Positions 8,043 through 17,600 of a stretch of 64,000 bases of DNA are shown here, in pieces (position 1 is the first letter of the stretch; every line of letters starts with the position of its first letter). This DNA comes from a virus. A model generated the notes under the pieces. It saw nothing but the letters and a program-made list of their open reading frames with translations. It was not told the DNA's origin and made no database searches. The stretch is from IMG/VR virus record IMGVR_UViG_3300035698_035364, positions 1 through 64,000 of that record; one strand, 5' to 3'. The position numbers and the translations under genes are program-made.

Positions 8043-8072
8043 GGGGAGAGCAGTTCTTTGCTCTCCCCTTTT
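8043..8072 (+). terminator. Intrinsic terminator after the tail tube gene
   Basis: A perfect 10-bp GC-rich stem (8043-8052, GGGGAGAGCA, with 8059-8068), 6-base loop and TTTT followed by a pyrimidine-rich tail. It lies 29 bases after the tube gene stop. It probably sets a high tube-to-chaperone ratio by partial termination. Confidence 0.92.
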
Positions 8073-8149
8073 CTTTCCTTTCCTAATGAGATTTCCCTGT
8101 TTTTTTCGATAGTAAATAGAGATGAATTATATTCTTAAAGGAGAAAAAT

Positions 8150-8599
8150 ATGTCTTTACTAGATGAACTGATGGATATTGATGTGTATTATAAGCATATC
8201 AAGGTAGAAGGTAGAAGGAAATTAGTGGTAATTTCAAAAGAGCAGGCCGATGAGATGTTGGCTGATGAGACCAAGAAAGATGAGGTAGGATCACTTAAAA
8301 CTAAGTGGAGTAATCTTAGTTGGGAAGAGCAGAACACTATTATGGCTTCTTCTTTTAAAGCTGGTGTTCCTGTGACTCAGGGTAGAGAAGGACCTCCACC
8401 AGCACAACAATTTGATTTTATCAAGTACAGAGATGTGGTGGTGAAGAGTTGCTTAAAAGAATGGGATTTAGAAGTAAAAGGACAACCAGTTCCTGTCACT
8501 CCCCAATTTATTAACAAATTGCCCGCTATTATTGTGGCTAATTTGTTTAATCAGTTTGAGAAAATTACTTCGTATACGGAGGACGACTTGGGAAACTAG
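8150..8599 (+). CDS. Tail assembly chaperone, G-like (frame-0 product)
   Basis: A 149-residue protein. By order (tube, chaperone, tape measure) and by its frameshift signal it is the counterpart of lambda gpG, which coats the tape measure protein during tail assembly. It is acidic and helical; the C-terminal part has 'PVTPQFINKLPAIIVANL' (about 117-134), a pattern repeated in the gene at 8892. AAAGGAG (8137-8143) lies 6 bases upstream of the ATG. The last codons TTG GGA AAC TAG include the slippery heptamer GGGAAAC, so a fraction of ribosomes should shift -1 and extend the protein through the following reading frame to 8862. Confidence 0.85.
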   Translation: MSLLDELMDIDVYYKHIKVEGRRKLVVISKEQADEMLADETKKDEVGSLKTKWSNLSWEEQNTIMASSFKAGVPVTQGREGPPPAQQFDFIKYRDVVVKSCLKEWDLEVKGQPVPVTPQFINKLPAIIVANLFNQFEKITSYTEDDLGN

Positions 8600-8631
8600 C
8601 GATGGCCGTGGCAGATTTGGCACGCGGCCGT
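8590..8631 (+). other. Programmed -1 frameshift site: slippery heptamer plus stimulatory hairpin
   Basis: G GGA AAC (8590-8596) is a canonical X XXY YYZ heptamer in the correct frame, immediately before the TAG (8597-8599). Lambda G-T uses GGGAAAG. After a 5-base spacer a hairpin forms: 8602-8610 pairs with 8623-8631 (9 bp, two G-U pairs), with a 12-base loop; its core GGCCG/CGGCC is very GC-rich for this genome. The -1 frame is open from 8560 to 8862. Confidence 0.92.
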
Positions 8632-8862
8632 AGAATTATGATAGATCCTGTTCCGATAGAGATCCAATGGTTTTTACTGGCAAGAGAGTTTCACTGGACT
8701 CCTCAGCAATGCAAAGAACTGACTGCTAAAGATATGCAAGCGATGCTTCATATGTTGTCGATATATAATAAAGTTCAAAATCAAGGACCGACTTCGGAAC
8801 CGGGAGTGCCAAAAATAACCACCAAAGGTGGTAAACAGTTTATGACTACCTCTTATGGGTAG
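8602..8862 (+). CDS. Tail assembly chaperone T-like extension (made by -1 frameshift)
   Basis: Eighty-six codons in the -1 frame relative to the G-like gene. Translation by slippage at 8590-8596 would add Leu-Ala and then these residues, giving a fusion of about 237 residues, the equivalent of lambda gpGT. In that model the G part binds the tape measure protein and the T part recruits tail tube subunits. 'PIEIQWFLLAREFHWTPQQ' (about 18-36) is a helical segment resembling the short second halves of other chaperone pairs. The ATG at 8602 has no ribosome-binding site at usable distance and is buried in the stimulatory hairpin, so independent initiation is unlikely. No separate start is therefore claimed; coordinates give the downstream reading frame. 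Confidence 0.82.
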   Translation: MAVADLARGRRIMIDPVPIEIQWFLLAREFHWTPQQCKELTAKDMQAMLHMLSIYNKVQNQGPTSEPGVPKITTKGGKQFMTTSYG

Positions 8863-8891
8863 GAAATATATTATTCCAATAGGAGATAAAA

Positions 8892-9308
8892 ATGCAGAAT
8901 TTATTTATTCAAGAAGAAGACGAATTTGTAGTAAAATTTTCGGTTGCTGTTACTAAGAGTGGAGATATGTACTCAGATCTTAGTTTTGATGATTTAACAA
9001 AAATGATGGATATTATGAAAACAAAGTACGAGATAGAGGAACATGAAGTTGTGTTCCAATACCCTACTTTCAAAGATACAGTAGATCTATCAAAAGGGAT
9101 TGCTACTGATGGGACAAATATTCAGTTGAATATTTTAGAAGATAATTATGGAAGAATGGTTCAGTTGATAAAATCATGGAGCTTTAAGGACAAGGAAGGG
9201 AAAGTCATTCCTGCTACTAGGGAAAATATCAATAAATTAAATCCTGTAGTGGCAAAAGCGATATTATCACAGTTGGACCTGAAAATAGGTAATATTTTGA
9301 ATGTTTAA
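8892..9308 (+). CDS. Second tail-chaperone-like protein
   Basis: A 138-residue protein with a good AGGAG (8881-8885, 6-base spacing). Its C-terminus 'PATRENINKLNPVVAKAIL' (about 108-126) parallels the G-like protein's 'PVTPQFINKLPAIIVANL', each preceded by a Trp-containing strand/helix (WSFKDKEG versus WDLEVKGQ). It therefore appears to be a paralogue or a second chaperone between the G-T pair and the tape measure. Function is inferred from this similarity and position only. Confidence 0.6.
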   Translation: MQNLFIQEEDEFVVKFSVAVTKSGDMYSDLSFDDLTKMMDIMKTKYEIEEHEVVFQYPTFKDTVDLSKGIATDGTNIQLNILEDNYGRMVQLIKSWSFKDKEGKVIPATRENINKLNPVVAKAILSQLDLKIGNILNV

Positions 9309-9412
9309 TCTTGGGGGAAATATCATTTATGGAATAGAGGATAAAAGGGGAAAAGTCGTAAGTATATAGTAAATGTAAATGTATATGTTTATAACTATCT
9401 TGGAATATATAA

Positions 9413-12400
9413 ATGGCAGATGATGAAGCTTTATTAATTAAGCGAATCCAGTTAGCGATGGAGGAAACGGGGATGGAAGAGACCGCGGCCAGAATCTCTC
9501 ATTTGGTCGAAGTTCTTGATAAAGCCGAAAACAATTATGAGGCTGTGCTAAAAGCTGTTCAGAATTTTAGGGATGAGGCGGTTGCCGCTGGTGATGATGT
9601 CGAGAAGGCAACAAAGAAACAATCTAAGCACCAGAAAAAATATAATGCGACACTGAAACAAACTAATAAGCTTCTTAAAACAGTTGGTAAACTAGCGACA
9701 GGAATAATCCCATTTTCTTCGGTTAAAGTTTTAGCGGAATATAATAAAGTAATAATTAGTGCTTCTGTTTCTATGGGGAAATATGGTAAATCTTCTGCTC
9801 AAACTATTAGGAACTTGGAAAATCTATCCAAAAAACTAAAGATGACCAGAAAAGATGTTGCTGGATTGTTCACGGCATATGAAAAACAGGCTGTCAAGTT
9901 CAGTGAGGATGGGTTTAACGCGATTCAGACAAGATTGACTGCGATATGGGGACCAAATCCAGAAGCACAAAGACAAATGCAATCTAGTTTGTTAGGTATT
10001 ATGGATAAAATCCCAGAGATGCAACATTTGATTGAACAAGCAGGATCTGGTTATGGCCCTATGTTGGCAGCTCAGGCAGAGGTGCTTTATCTTACTGGGG
10101 AAATTACTAGAGAAGAAGAAAGGATGTTACAAAATTATGTTGTAGGCAGGGGCAAGATGTCGTCGGAGGACAGAAAACGAGAAGCTGAACAATTAAAACT
10201 TGCTGGGTTGATGGAGCAAATGAATAGGAATGCGGAAACTATCGGACTTTCGATGGCTAGGATACTGCAACCAATTATACAACGTGTTGCTGATTGGGTG
10301 TCAGACAATGAAGATACGATAGAGAGAGTTTTTAATACCGTTGCAAATGTTGCAGGTGTATTTGCTGATAATTTAGAATATGCGTTGATTGCTTTGTTAG
10401 GTATTAAGAGTGCTTTATCGGCTTTGAACTTTTATGCTCTCTTAAAAGTAACTGGAGCAATGGGGATGTTGACGAGTGGAGGTGTTGCTGTTGGTGGAGG
10501 TGCTGCTGCCGCTGGTGGAGGTGCGGCTGTCGCTGGTGCAGGTGGGTTAGCTCTGGGGGCCGGTGTACTAGGGGGTCTGACTGTGGCTATAACTGGAGCA
10601 ATTGCAGCAGGATATGCCTATAACGCAGGAGCCGGTGTTGCGGAGAAAGAGGGGTGGAGCGATCAACTTACTCCTTGGTCCATCAACCCATGGGCTGAAG
10701 GTACCAGGAATCGTCTAGGAGAGGGGATTGGGACTTGGTATGGGGATAAATATAATAGAAAAGAATATAGTGACGAAGAAAATGAAGATTATGCCTTTTC
10801 TCAAGAGTCTTTGAAGCGTAGGAGAGATCTAACTAGAGAAGCCGTAGGAAAGGGCAATTATGAACAGTATGGGAGTATGGCCGCGGAGACTATTTTAAGT
10901 GATAAGGCTATTGCTGAAATGGAAGACAGAATAAGAAAATCCACTAATAAGTTAAAAATGGAGTTTGACAGATCAGATCTAGATATTACTCCTCAAGAGA
11001 GAGCGGCGGAAAATCTTGCCATAACACAAAGAGAATCAAATAGAGATATTTTAGCGGATGCTGATAAGACTAGGCGTATATTAGAAGCTCAAACAACTGA
11101 AGTGCAAGCTCAGACAGGACTTTTAGATGTTTTGTTGGCACAATATCAGTTGAGTGGTAAAAGTATAGCGGAAAGTAGACAACAAGCATCTCTAATGGTG
11201 GAAGCGTTAGAAAAACAAAAAGCTTCTGCCGGTGATATGATATCAAATGCTGAGAAACTTCTGAGCAATGCAAAAGCCATATATGCCCAAAGATTAGCAG
11301 AGGGTGCTAAGGGTGAAGAACTAAAGATGTTATATCAAACACAAGCTAAATATACTGCTGAGATTGTTAAACACAAGCAAACACAAGTTGGAATTGATAA
11401 CCAATTACTAGAATTAAATATGAAGTTGGTTGAAGCTGCTTATGCCCCTCATTTAGAATATACAGAATTAATAGCACAAAAAGCGGCTACTTTGGTTCAA
11501 TTAGCTGATAATTATGCTATCGGTGTTGGTGCTAGTGCAGAAATGCGTATGCAAGAGTATAAGGCAATAGGTGATCAACTTTCTTTACTGGAGAGACAAA
11601 CCGCTGAGTTGAGAAAGACAGCAGAATATCAACGGGGAGAGCAGGCATATATCAATGCAGTCGTAAATAAAGAAAATCAGAGATTAAACTTATTAACAAA
11701 ACAAGCATCAGTGACAAAATCTTTGAGAGATGCGTGGGTATCGGCTATTAGTGCTATGAACGTTGGAGCCGATGGTTTTGCAGAAATTGTGATGAATGCA
11801 GAGCAAAATACTGCTCAAATCATGAGATTGGATGGGGCAGTAAGATCAGCATCTAGTGGTGCATTTGCCATGAGAGATGCTTTTGGTCAGATGGTAGAAG
11901 ATGTAGGATTTATGGGTTCAGAAAAAATGACCCAGTTTGGAGAAATAACAGCTAGGGGTGGTAGAAGCATGTATGCAAGGGCATACGATACTGGAACCGA
12001 AGAAAGAATGATTCCTGGAGGTTTTAGAGGCCCAGAAGCCAGAATGAAAACGGATGTAGAAAGAGCAGCGGCGGGTATGGGAAGAAGTTCTTCCTATGTT
12101 GCTGGAGGGGGCTTTGCAGGTCATGCAGTTGGGGCTAATGAAATGCTGAAAGGCACTGTGACGGAGAGAGGAGGGGCATATGTTGAGCCTGAGACTAAAG
12201 CCCCTGCGACATTGCCTACTGGGTCAACTGCTGTTCCTGGGTCATTTCCTTTCCCTGAAGGCCCTCCTGCTGCGAATAGGCAACCTACGGGTGGTGGTAC
12301 TTCAGTGGCAGTTACCTCTGGATCTACTCCGGTTACAATAGTTGCTCCTATTCCTATCCCTGTATCAATTGTCTCAGCATCAGCAAGTGCTATCCCTTTG

Positions 12401-14590
12401 AATGTGAATGTTGCTTCTCAAGCGGCTAATGTAGCAGTTAATGTGCAGGATAATAAAAATGTTCAGGCACAAGCAGAAGCAACTCTGGCAGCCGCACAAT
12501 CTGTGGCAAATATAGCAGGCCAGGGGGCAGATAAGCCCCCATCGGCTGTTGAACAGACGGCTCAAGAATCGACGGGATTGAAATTTTTAGATTCTATCAT
12601 AGCTAAAGGAGGGACTATTCCAACTTCTTCTCCTTCTCCTATTAGCCCTGAGGAACAACGCAATCTTCAAGAATCTACGATGGGACCTGGAGCATACAAA
12701 GAAATGTATGGACCAAATCTTTCAGAGCTAGTATCTTCGTTAAAAGCGTCATCAGCAATGGCAGAAAAGGCAGAGGGATGGTGGAATAACGAGATGGATA
12801 GTCGTGATGCATTCCAACAGACTATTAATGACACGATTGGTAGGATTGAAGGATTGGAAGCCGGGGTTCAGAAGGATCTGGGTTATACTCCGCAAGGGCA
12901 AATACCTCTTGGAGCGTTGAATCAAAATGAGATGCAACAAGTTCATTTGGATATGTTCTCTGTAGTTAATTCTCTGGATAAATGGGCATCAGCACAAGAA
13001 ATTCAACGAGAAGGGAAAATAGACCCGTATACTCAGGATGTTGCTGCAAGCATGTCGAATTTGATGAAACCAATAGAAAAGTTTTCTGGCCGCAAAGTTT
13101 CTATTAATAAAATGAGTGATGAAGATCGGTTAGCTCAAGTCGGTGGTAAGGATATGAGCTATTCTGCCAATTTCCTAAATGAGATGGGTAGTTCATTTTC
13201 TGGGCCTTTATCTTATGCTAGAACTCTGGCAGAAAGAGAGGGGTTGGATCCAGAGGTAGTTAAGGCATTAGCGGACATAACGGCTCAGAAGGCGGAATTT
13301 GATGATCGGTTTTATAGAAGATTCGATAAAAAGGGCAATAGCGTACTTCAGGCAATGCCTGATTTGACGAGAGATGATGAGGGATATATGAGGGTGCAGA
13401 CTGAGGCTGTCGCAGATAGCTTGTCTCCTATACAATCTGCTGTATTTGCTTTAATCAATCAGATGGAACAGCGTGAGTTTGACCCTATGACAGGCCAAGA
13501 GGTGATGCCTGAAAATATTAAGGGAGAACAAAAGTTTATAGACGTGTTGTATAAGATGGAGCAAGGGCTGTCAGGTCAAACAGGGAAAACTTATGATGTA
13601 GAATTGACTAATCCTCCTGAAGAGAAAGCTGGTGGTGCTGCGGTAACGACTGTGCCTACCTCAGATCCTAACACTGCTATTTTGGACATAGGATCTGCGG
13701 TAGCGGCAATAGCAACTAACCCTATGTTAGCGGCATTAACTGCTGCTACTGTGGTAGCATCTGATATGGCTGCGACTGCTCTTTCTTCTGAATCTGCACC
13801 TGCGACACTTCCTGCTGCTGAAGAACTGGCTGCTGACAATAAAGATAGTCAGTTGGACTTAATGCAACATAGTCAGGCAAATATGCAAAAGGAAATAAGC
13901 GGGATAAATGCTAACATACATGAAGTGGATAAAGGAGCAATAGCTGCGGGAACTGATGACCCTACTTCTCTTGTCAGCCCAGGAGACTTACCTTCTGGTC
14001 CTTCTGATCGTCTTTCTGTTCTTGCTGCTGCTGCACTTCCTTCTTCTCCTAAAGATCTTGCGGGATCTGCTAATCCTAATTTTATTGTGCCTGAGAGCGT
14101 CCCTGCTAATATTCCTGTTCCTCCTACTTCCTCGCCTCCTAAGAAGGAAAGTTCTTGGTGGGATTGGATCCCTGGCACTACTGGTGTTGGGCAAGCTAGT
14201 GCAGCTTCATATGCCGCTATGAAAGCTTCCTCCACTGTTGCCGGACTTCCTGCTGCTGTCACTCCTGTTTCTACTGGAATGCCTGCTACTGCTGCCCCTA
14301 TTGCTACTGGAATTCCTGCTGCTGTTGCCCCTGTTTCTGTTCAACCTGCTGTTCCCCCTCCCGTTCCACAAGCAGTTATGCCTGGTGGAGGCTACTCCAC
14401 AACGGATACTCCTCAATTATCTCCTGCCGGACAAGGCAAGTTTGATGTGAGTGTTTCATTACCGTCTATTAAGGTGGAGTATAATGATGCTGATCAATTT
14501 GTAAGAAAAGCGGCTGTTGCAATTACTAATAATCTTACCCCTGTGGTACAAAAGGTGGTAGGAGAAATTCTAACACAATACCATGCTTAA
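9413..14590 (+). CDS. Tape measure protein
   Basis: A 1725-residue protein that would set tail length; at the usual approximately 0.15 nm per residue this predicts a tail near 250 nm. Charged coiled-coil helices occupy about residues 10-100 and 470-760. A hydrophobic Gly/Ala-rich stretch (about 319-404, containing 'LEYALIALLGIKSALSALNF' and a GGGAAAAGGG run) looks membrane-active, as in tape measure proteins that help DNA cross the inner membrane. The region from about 950 to 1700 is Ala/Pro/Ser/Thr-rich and low-complexity, with repeated 'TGxPA..AP' units near 1615-1655, ending in a short conserved-looking helix. No lysozyme or peptidase motif was recognised. It lies right after the chaperones, with only a weak ribosome-binding site at 9400-9404. 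Confidence 0.92.
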   Translation: MADDEALLIKRIQLAMEETGMEETAARISHLVEVLDKAENNYEAVLKAVQNFRDEAVAAGDDVEKATKKQSKHQKKYNATLKQTNKLLKTVGKLATGIIPFSSVKVLAEYNKVIISASVSMGKYGKSSAQTIRNLENLSKKLKMTRKDVAGLFTAYEKQAVKFSEDGFNAIQTRLTAIWGPNPEAQRQMQSSLLGIMDKIPEMQHLIEQAGSGYGPMLAAQAEVLYLTGEITREEERMLQNYVVGRGKMSSEDRKREAEQLKLAGLMEQMNRNAETIGLSMARILQPIIQRVADWVSDNEDTIERVFNTVANVAGVFADNLEYALIALLGIKSALSALNFYALLKVTGAMGMLTSGGVAVGGGAAAAGGGAAVAGAGGLALGAGVLGGLTVAITGAIAAGYAYNAGAGVAEKEGWSDQLTPWSINPWAEGTRNRLGEGIGTWYGDKYNRKEYSDEENEDYAFSQESLKRRRDLTREAVGKGNYEQYGSMAAETILSDKAIAEMEDRIRKSTNKLKMEFDRSDLDITPQERAAENLAITQRESNRDILADADKTRRILEAQTTEVQAQTGLLDVLLAQYQLSGKSIAESRQQASLMVEALEKQKASAGDMISNAEKLLSNAKAIYAQRLAEGAKGEELKMLYQTQAKYTAEIVKHKQTQVGIDNQLLELNMKLVEAAYAPHLEYTELIAQKAATLVQLADNYAIGVGASAEMRMQEYKAIGDQLSLLERQTAELRKTAEYQRGEQAYINAVVNKENQRLNLLTKQASVTKSLRDAWVSAISAMNVGADGFAEIVMNAEQNTAQIMRLDGAVRSASSGAFAMRDAFGQMVEDVGFMGSEKMTQFGEITARGGRSMYARAYDTGTEERMIPGGFRGPEARMKTDVERAAAGMGRSSSYVAGGGFAGHAVGANEMLKGTVTERGGAYVEPETKAPATLPTGSTAVPGSFPFPEGPPAANRQPTGGGTSVAVTSGSTPVTIVAPIPIPVSIVSASASAIPLNVNVASQAANVAVNVQDNKNVQAQAEATLAAAQSVANIAGQGADKPPSAVEQTAQESTGLKFLDSIIAKGGTIPTSSPSPISPEEQRNLQESTMGPGAYKEMYGPNLSELVSSLKASSAMAEKAEGWWNNEMDSRDAFQQTINDTIGRIEGLEAGVQKDLGYTPQGQIPLGALNQNEMQQVHLDMFSVVNSLDKWASAQEIQREGKIDPYTQDVAASMSNLMKPIEKFSGRKVSINKMSDEDRLAQVGGKDMSYSANFLNEMGSSFSGPLSYARTLAEREGLDPEVVKALADITAQKAEFDDRFYRRFDKKGNSVLQAMPDLTRDDEGYMRVQTEAVADSLSPIQSAVFALINQMEQREFDPMTGQEVMPENIKGEQKFIDVLYKMEQGLSGQTGKTYDVELTNPPEEKAGGAAVTTVPTSDPNTAILDIGSAVAAIATNPMLAALTAATVVASDMAATALSSESAPATLPAAEELAADNKDSQLDLMQHSQANMQKEISGINANIHEVDKGAIAAGTDDPTSLVSPGDLPSGPSDRLSVLAAAALPSSPKDLAGSANPNFIVPESVPANIPVPPTSSPPKKESSWWDWIPGTTGVGQASAASYAAMKASSTVAGLPAAVTPVSTGMPATAAPIATGIPAAVAPVSVQPAVPPPVPQAVMPGGGYSTTDTPQLSPAGQGKFDVSVSLPSIKVEYNDADQFVRKAAVAITNNLTPVVQKVVGEILTQYHA

Positions 14591-14602
14591 TAAGACATAT
14601 CT

Positions 14603-17600
14603 ATGGCTACTTTTGATAATAGAGGAACATTTTTATGCTACAACAACTCTGATTTGATAAGAGATGGTTATATCTATTCCATCCTTACCAAAGAGTATGT
14701 TCCCCTTGGTTCTTTTAACCAAGATAGATTAAATAGGAATCCTCCTAATGGCACATCTTATACTGTTGTTAGGGACGAAGCGGGGGCTATCACACAGATA
14801 TTTGAGCGTAGAAAGTTACTTCCCGCCACAAAAATAAAAATAGAGATAGATTTTAGTAAGGTGATGAGAAGTGCTTTAAATTTCCCTTTTTCCCCTGGTG
14901 AGTTCTCTTTCAGTCCGTTGGCTTCTCTAATAGCCACTCCTATGATGGCGATGTTGGGGATGGGTGGTATTACTTCTGGCACTACTGAAATTACTTTTCA
15001 AATAGTAGATGCAGAGACAAAAATAAATCAACCTGTTACTGTTACTCAGGAAATGATTGATACTAAAATTTATGAGTTTGAAGATTATCCTTTGTCTGTT
15101 TTTGGTATTGTAAAAGAGCATTCTGAAGTGATAGAGGAAGAAGAGACGGATCCGGAAACGGGAGAAACGACTACTAATACTAGAAATATTAATGTTGGCC
15201 TTGATTTCACTGATGAACAGTTGCAAGTAATAGGTAAGTTTAATGATGGAGTATGGCAAGGGTCTGCTAGAAAACGTATAGATGGGAATACGGATAGTGC
15301 TGGTTTATTCGGGATGAAGGAGACGGAAGTAAAGTTTGAAGACGTAAGATATTTTGATCAAGAGCAGTTATTTGTGAAAATAGTGAGGGACACTAGGAAG
15401 TTGAAGTTTAGAGGGGATAATTATGATGCTACAGGAGAAAAAGAGTATCCGCCTAAAATAGTGGGTTCCAAGTCGGTAGATGCTACTGATAGACAGATAA
15501 GAATTAAAACAGATGATTTAGTAGTAGGAGATAAAATTTACCTTACTTATTCTATAGCATCTAATAGACATGTGAGGCAGAACTTAATTCATAAAGGATC
15601 TATTGCTCAAGGGAATACTATTGGAGTAGGGGGTTTTATAGGAACTGTGAGCACCGAGACAGATGCTTTTGACTATCAGATAGCAGATTGGAAAGTTCCT
15701 GCTTTACCAACGGAAGTGACGGCAGAAGATACAATAGAAGATATAATAGAAGATAATTACACTTCTGATTCTGATTACAAATTGACTTCTAGACAGTATG
15801 CGGTAATAAAAGCTTATGAACAATTGCCTTCAGAGCAGAAAACAGAGGAATTGGACGCTTTATTTGCTCACGACACAATAGAGGGGTGGAGATTGTCGGA
15901 AGGGGTTAACCACAAAACTAAAAGATTTTGGGCCGGAGATTATCGGGGGATTATGTTGGTAGAGTTTCAGGAGATTATAGAAGCACCTCCTGAAAGAAAG
16001 TTGTGGGAAACTTATGTAGTGACATATACTCCTACTCGCTATGGCAATGCCAAAGCTACTTTAGTCATCCCCAGATCCAATATAAGAGATCAAAGTTGGT
16101 TTGACGAGTATTTGCAGGGGTTAGATTTTACTTTCCCTACAGGCCAAAATGGGACGTATTTACCAACTGATTTAGAACAGAAGATAGAAGAAAATATAAA
16201 TTTGGATGATGAAACTGGATTTTTGTTTGATCTTAGTGAAGTTACTAATTCTTTATTGTTTGACAGGGAGAAAGTCCCTTACTATAGACCTTTTGCTAAT
16301 GCTATAAGGCTTATGTTATCTTATAATGCGGAGAGTAACACTTCAGGGGTGGGAGTTATTAACCTGGATCTGTTGAAGACGTTGGACGACCAATATCATA
16401 ATTTAGCCCTTTATGATTTATCTTTGGCTACTTTTGCTCATGCTAATGCCCAACCTTCTAAATCTTTTTCTTGTGAAGAAGAATATACCATATTGCCAGA
16501 ACATTATTTCTCAGCAAGTTATGAGCCTAATGTTAGTGATGGGACAAAGGTATGGTACGATAGAGATTTTTTATTGAATGACGTGCTGGGATGGAAACCG
16601 AGTGGTAGTAGCATAGAAAGCTATTGGAAAGTAGAAACTCCTTATTTTTGTGGCAACTTTACTAGATCTACTAGGATTTATATAGAAGATATAGGAGGGA
16701 CATCTATAGATAATTATAGTAAGATTTATGTCGATACTGATCCATATATCCCCCATAATATTTCTTTGGATCGTAGTGATTTTAGAAATGCTGCCGTTGT
16801 CGTATCCCGTGATGAGAATATGCATTTTGGGTTGTCGTATGATTTTCTTACAGACTCTTATTTTGAATCTTATTATTCTGATTTAGAACTAGACACGACG
16901 AAAAACCATACCCGTGAATCGTATGACCATAGCAAAGATTTAATTATGGGGCAGAATAGTATTCTGGGAGATGCTCCTAGTTATAGTAATGGGATCCCTA
17001 TAACAGATGATATAATCAGAATATGTCATGATGGGTTAGGAGAGAAGTTCTGGTTCAACCGAATATTATATGTACCAGAACAAGAGGCTGGGTTTAAATT
17101 AGATTTTAATGATACTCCTCCTAAGATTACTTTGCCGCGAGATTGGTTTATTAAGGAAATGTATATAGAATATACGTTAGATGGTGGTGCTTCTCTTACA
17201 GAACTGGATAGGCAAATATCATTTTATTTTGAAGCTACAGATAGCTCTATTAGTAATATTAGAGTGTCTAATTCGGATAAGGATGTAAAAACTAATAAAT
17301 ATTCTGCTAAGATATTTTTTAATTATTATTATGGCGGTCCAGTGCAGTTTTTAGGTGATTTCTGGAAAAAGGCTAATATAACATATATAAGTGGCAGATT
17401 TACTAGTCCTAGTAATCCTGATAGTGATGTGAGTTTAAATCTATTAGAATACAAACTTGATTCTGGCCAAAGTGCAGTTGTTTATGATCTTATGCAAAGG
17501 TTGATGGTATTTTATGCTAATAGTGAAACAGGGAATTTAGATGCAGCGGTCTCTGGGGATAATGGAGAGACATGGATTACCTATCCTAATATGATTAGAT

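Noticed and set aside
9405-9415. TATATAAATG and TATAAATC (6881) resembling the T4 late promoter TATAAATA
   Set aside because: They overlap or immediately precede start codons, so could not serve those genes, and similar strings are common in AT-rich sequence.
13591-14450. Several overlapping open frames on both strands inside the end of the tape measure gene
   Set aside because: They arise from the low-complexity Ala/Pro-rich codons of the tape measure protein, give Leu- or Ser-rich nonsense proteins and have no ribosome-binding sites.
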